Part shown: positions 5,061 to 6,394 of the stretch, piece after piece
Position numbering within the stretch: position 1 is the first letter of the stretch
Layout of the letters: the number at the start of each line of letters is the position of its first letter
Origin: Planctomycetaceae bacterium
Lineage (GTDB): Bacteria; Planctomycetota; UBA1135; GCA-002686595
Assembly (NCBI GenBank): GCA_013360535.1
Contig: JABWBL010000206.1
Coordinates: 1 to 6,394, forward strand
Length of the DNA: 6,394 bases
Reading direction: 5' to 3'
Program-made: the position numbers and the translations under genes
The notes under the pieces: generated by a model
Databases searched by the model: none
Seen by the model: the letters and a program-made list of their open reading frames with translations, nothing else
What the model was told of the DNA's origin: nothing

Positions 5061-6394
5061 GTGGCCCCCAGGGTCAGGACGTGGTAGGAGTCCGTCGAAT
5101 CGTCCTGGAAGTCGTAGGCACCTTCCAGCGACCAGCTCTCGCCGAGTTTCTTGCGCATCCGCAAGTACCACGAGCGCACGTCGTCGCGCTCGCGATTGAG
5201 GAAGAAATCGTAGCGATAGAGCGCGTAGTTCGAGCCGCCCGAGAGCACGAGCCCGTTGCTGAACTTGCGGCTCAGGTCCGCGCCCCAGGTCTCGACGTCC
5301 TGATCGTCGCTCGACCAGACGTCGCCGGTGAGCGTCAGCGTCAGGTCCTTCACCGCCGCGAGGTCGAGCAGCACGAGACTCAGCCAGCCGCGGTCGTAGT
5401 CGCGGTTGAAGGAGCCTTCGGTCGAGCTGTCCTCCAGACGCCGCAGGTCGAGCCCGCCGTCGACGCGGTAGTCCTCGCCGAGCCCCTTGGAGGCCTGCAC
5501 GCGGAACTGGTCGTAGGGCTGGAAGTCCTGCAGCGACTCGAAGAACGGATCGAACTCGAGCGCGAAGCTGGTCTGCACCTCGAGCAGGCGGTACCAGCTC
5601 GCCTGCACCGTCAGGTCGAGCTCGGGATCGCTCCACGTGCCGCGCAGGCGCAGGTCGCGGTCGGTCTCCTCGAGGCGCGTGTAGTTGACGTCGAGGCGTG
5701 AGCGCTCGTCGAGCCGCTGGGTGAGCGACGCGCCGAGCAGGTCGTTCTCGTTGGCGCCGAAACGATCCTTGTCCTCGATGTGCATCCAGTCGAGGCGCAC
5801 GCGGCCGCCGGTCCACGGCTTCGCCTCGCCCCACATCCCGAACAGCTCGTCGCCGGTCGCCGACTGCTCGTACAGCCGCACCGGCACGCCACCGTAGGCA
5901 CCGCCGCGCCAGTTCCACGCGCCGGCGGAGTTCGTCGCGAGGCTGACGCCATCGAAGTACGCGAACACCGGTGTCTGGAAGTCGCTCTGGCGGCCGATGC
6001 GCAGCGCGGAGAGCTTCGGCGCGTCGTGCACGTCGACCCACGCCTCGTACAGGAGGCCCTGCACAGGGTCGCTCCACGCGTCGGCGAGGTTGGGGTACAC
6101 GTACTGCCCGTCGCGGTCGCTCTGCCCATCGAGGTCGGCCGCCACACGCCCCATCAGGTGCGCCGTGACGCCGTCCTTGCGGGAATCGCCGACATCGAGC
6201 ACGAGCGTCTCGTAGAAGTCCTGATCGTGGGCCCCGCCGCTCGTGCGCGCGCGGTAGCGGCTCGACAGGCTGCCGTGGATGGCGAGCTCGTCGGACTCCT
6301 GCTTCGGCGCCGCGGCACCCGCCGGGGCCACCGTCGCCGAACCTTCGTCGGCGGCGAGGCTCGCCCCAAGGTTGGTGACCTCCTGCCCAGCGGG
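5048..6394 (-). CDS. Outer-membrane beta-barrel porin of the cytochrome conduit, 5' end beyond right edge
   Basis: The frame is open from the right edge to the TGA at 5048-5050, giving 448 visible residues. It reads PAGQEVTNLGASLAADEG at the edge, so the start codon and signal peptide lie outside; a GTG at 6329-6331 is in frame but is not followed by any signal sequence. Many short amphipathic, aromatic-rich strands alternate with acidic, Gly/Asp-rich turns (IHGSLSSRYRART, LRIGRQSDFQTPVFAYFDG, DLTVQASWYRLL). The chain ends LTLGATWRF, with the terminal Phe and alternating hydrophobics that the BAM complex recognises. No cysteine is visible. The 13-bp overlap with the 13-heme gene argues that it forms the pore of that conduit, as MtrB or OmbB does. 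From what is visible it is nearer the shorter Geobacter-type porins than the roughly 700-residue MtrB, though the N-terminus is missing. By sequence alone a general porin would be possible; the neighbours decide the call. Confidence 0.85.
   Translation of the reverse strand, partial: PAGQEVTNLGASLAADEGSATVAPAGAAAPKQESDELAIHGSLSSRYRARTSGGAHDQDFYETLVLDVGDSRKDGVTAHLMGRVAADLDGQSDRDGQYVYPNLADAWSDPVQGLLYEAWVDVHDAPKLSALRIGRQSDFQTPVFAYFDGVSLATNSAGAWNWRGGAYGGVPVRLYEQSATGDELFGMWGEAKPWTGGRVRLDWMHIEDKDRFGANENDLLGASLTQRLDERSRLDVNYTRLEETDRDLRLRGTWSDPELDLTVQASWYRLLEVQTSFALEFDPFFESLQDFQPYDQFRVQASKGLGEDYRVDGGLDLRRLEDSSTEGSFNRDYDRGWLSLVLLDLAAVKDLTLTLTGDVWSSDDQDVETWGADLSRKFSNGLVLSGGSNYALYRYDFFLNRERDDVRSWYLRMRKKLGESWSLEGAYDFQDDSTDSYHVLTLGATWRF

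Noticed and set aside
4041..5087. Plus-strand open frame opposite the 13-heme gene
   Set aside because: Same low-complexity Arg/Ala/Val composition, antisense to a gene with 13 heme motifs and a lipobox.
5061..6077. Upstream extension of the 13-heme reading frame back to 6077
   Set aside because: The added residues are Arg-rich shadow sequence overlapping the porin in another frame. The signal peptide and lipobox begin at the ATG at 5060.
1..6394. Mobile elements, CRISPR arrays, tRNA or rRNA genes
   Set aside because: No transposase, terminal repeats, direct-repeat array, tRNA cloverleaf or rRNA-like sequence was found on either strand.

Overview
This window is very GC-rich, and every supportable gene lies on the minus strand. 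It carries most of an outer-membrane electron conduit of the porin-cytochrome type used for dissimilatory metal reduction and other extracellular electron transfer. In transcription order (right to left) it holds a beta-barrel porin whose 5' end lies beyond the right edge (5048..6394), a 13-heme c-type cytochrome lipoprotein (4035..5060) and a 10-heme OmcA/MtrC-family surface cytochrome lipoprotein (854..3739). After these comes an unrelated or unrecognised single-pass membrane protein that runs off the left edge (1..612). The host is a Gram-negative bacterium with an outer membrane and c-type cytochrome maturation. The GC content, the collagen-like linker and the porin/lipoprotein design would suit a metal-respiring member of Myxococcota, Desulfuromonadota-like lineages, Acidobacteriota or a similar phylum. 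The sequence alone does not fix the taxon.

Region by region: the porin and 13-heme genes overlap by 13 bp and are surely co-transcribed. After the 13-heme stop comes a 295-bp gap with two small hairpins and then a 17-bp GC-rich stem followed by TTTT on the minus strand, which looks like an intrinsic terminator. The decaheme gene follows, with a strong AGGAGG ribosome binding site and two short dyads in its leader. It may therefore be transcribed or tuned separately from the porin pair. Fourteen nucleotides past the decaheme stop is a long two-storey hairpin followed by GTGTTTTT, a second intrinsic terminator. A further gap leads to the ATG at 612.

How the parts probably work together (inference from the MtrCAB and OmbB/OmaB/OmcB precedents): electrons arriving in the periplasm pass along the heme-dense 13-heme lipoprotein, which may sit in or against the porin. 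They then pass to the 10-heme surface lipoprotein, which hands them to minerals, humics, electrodes or soluble metal complexes. The window encodes 23 covalent hemes in two proteins. Points that differ from the Shewanella archetype are the order porin-cytochrome-OmcA/MtrC, a lipobox on the inner 13-heme partner, three tandem diheme cassettes in that protein, the absence of any non-heme disulfide cysteines in the decaheme protein, and a roughly 75-residue extra beta module inserted in its second beta domain.
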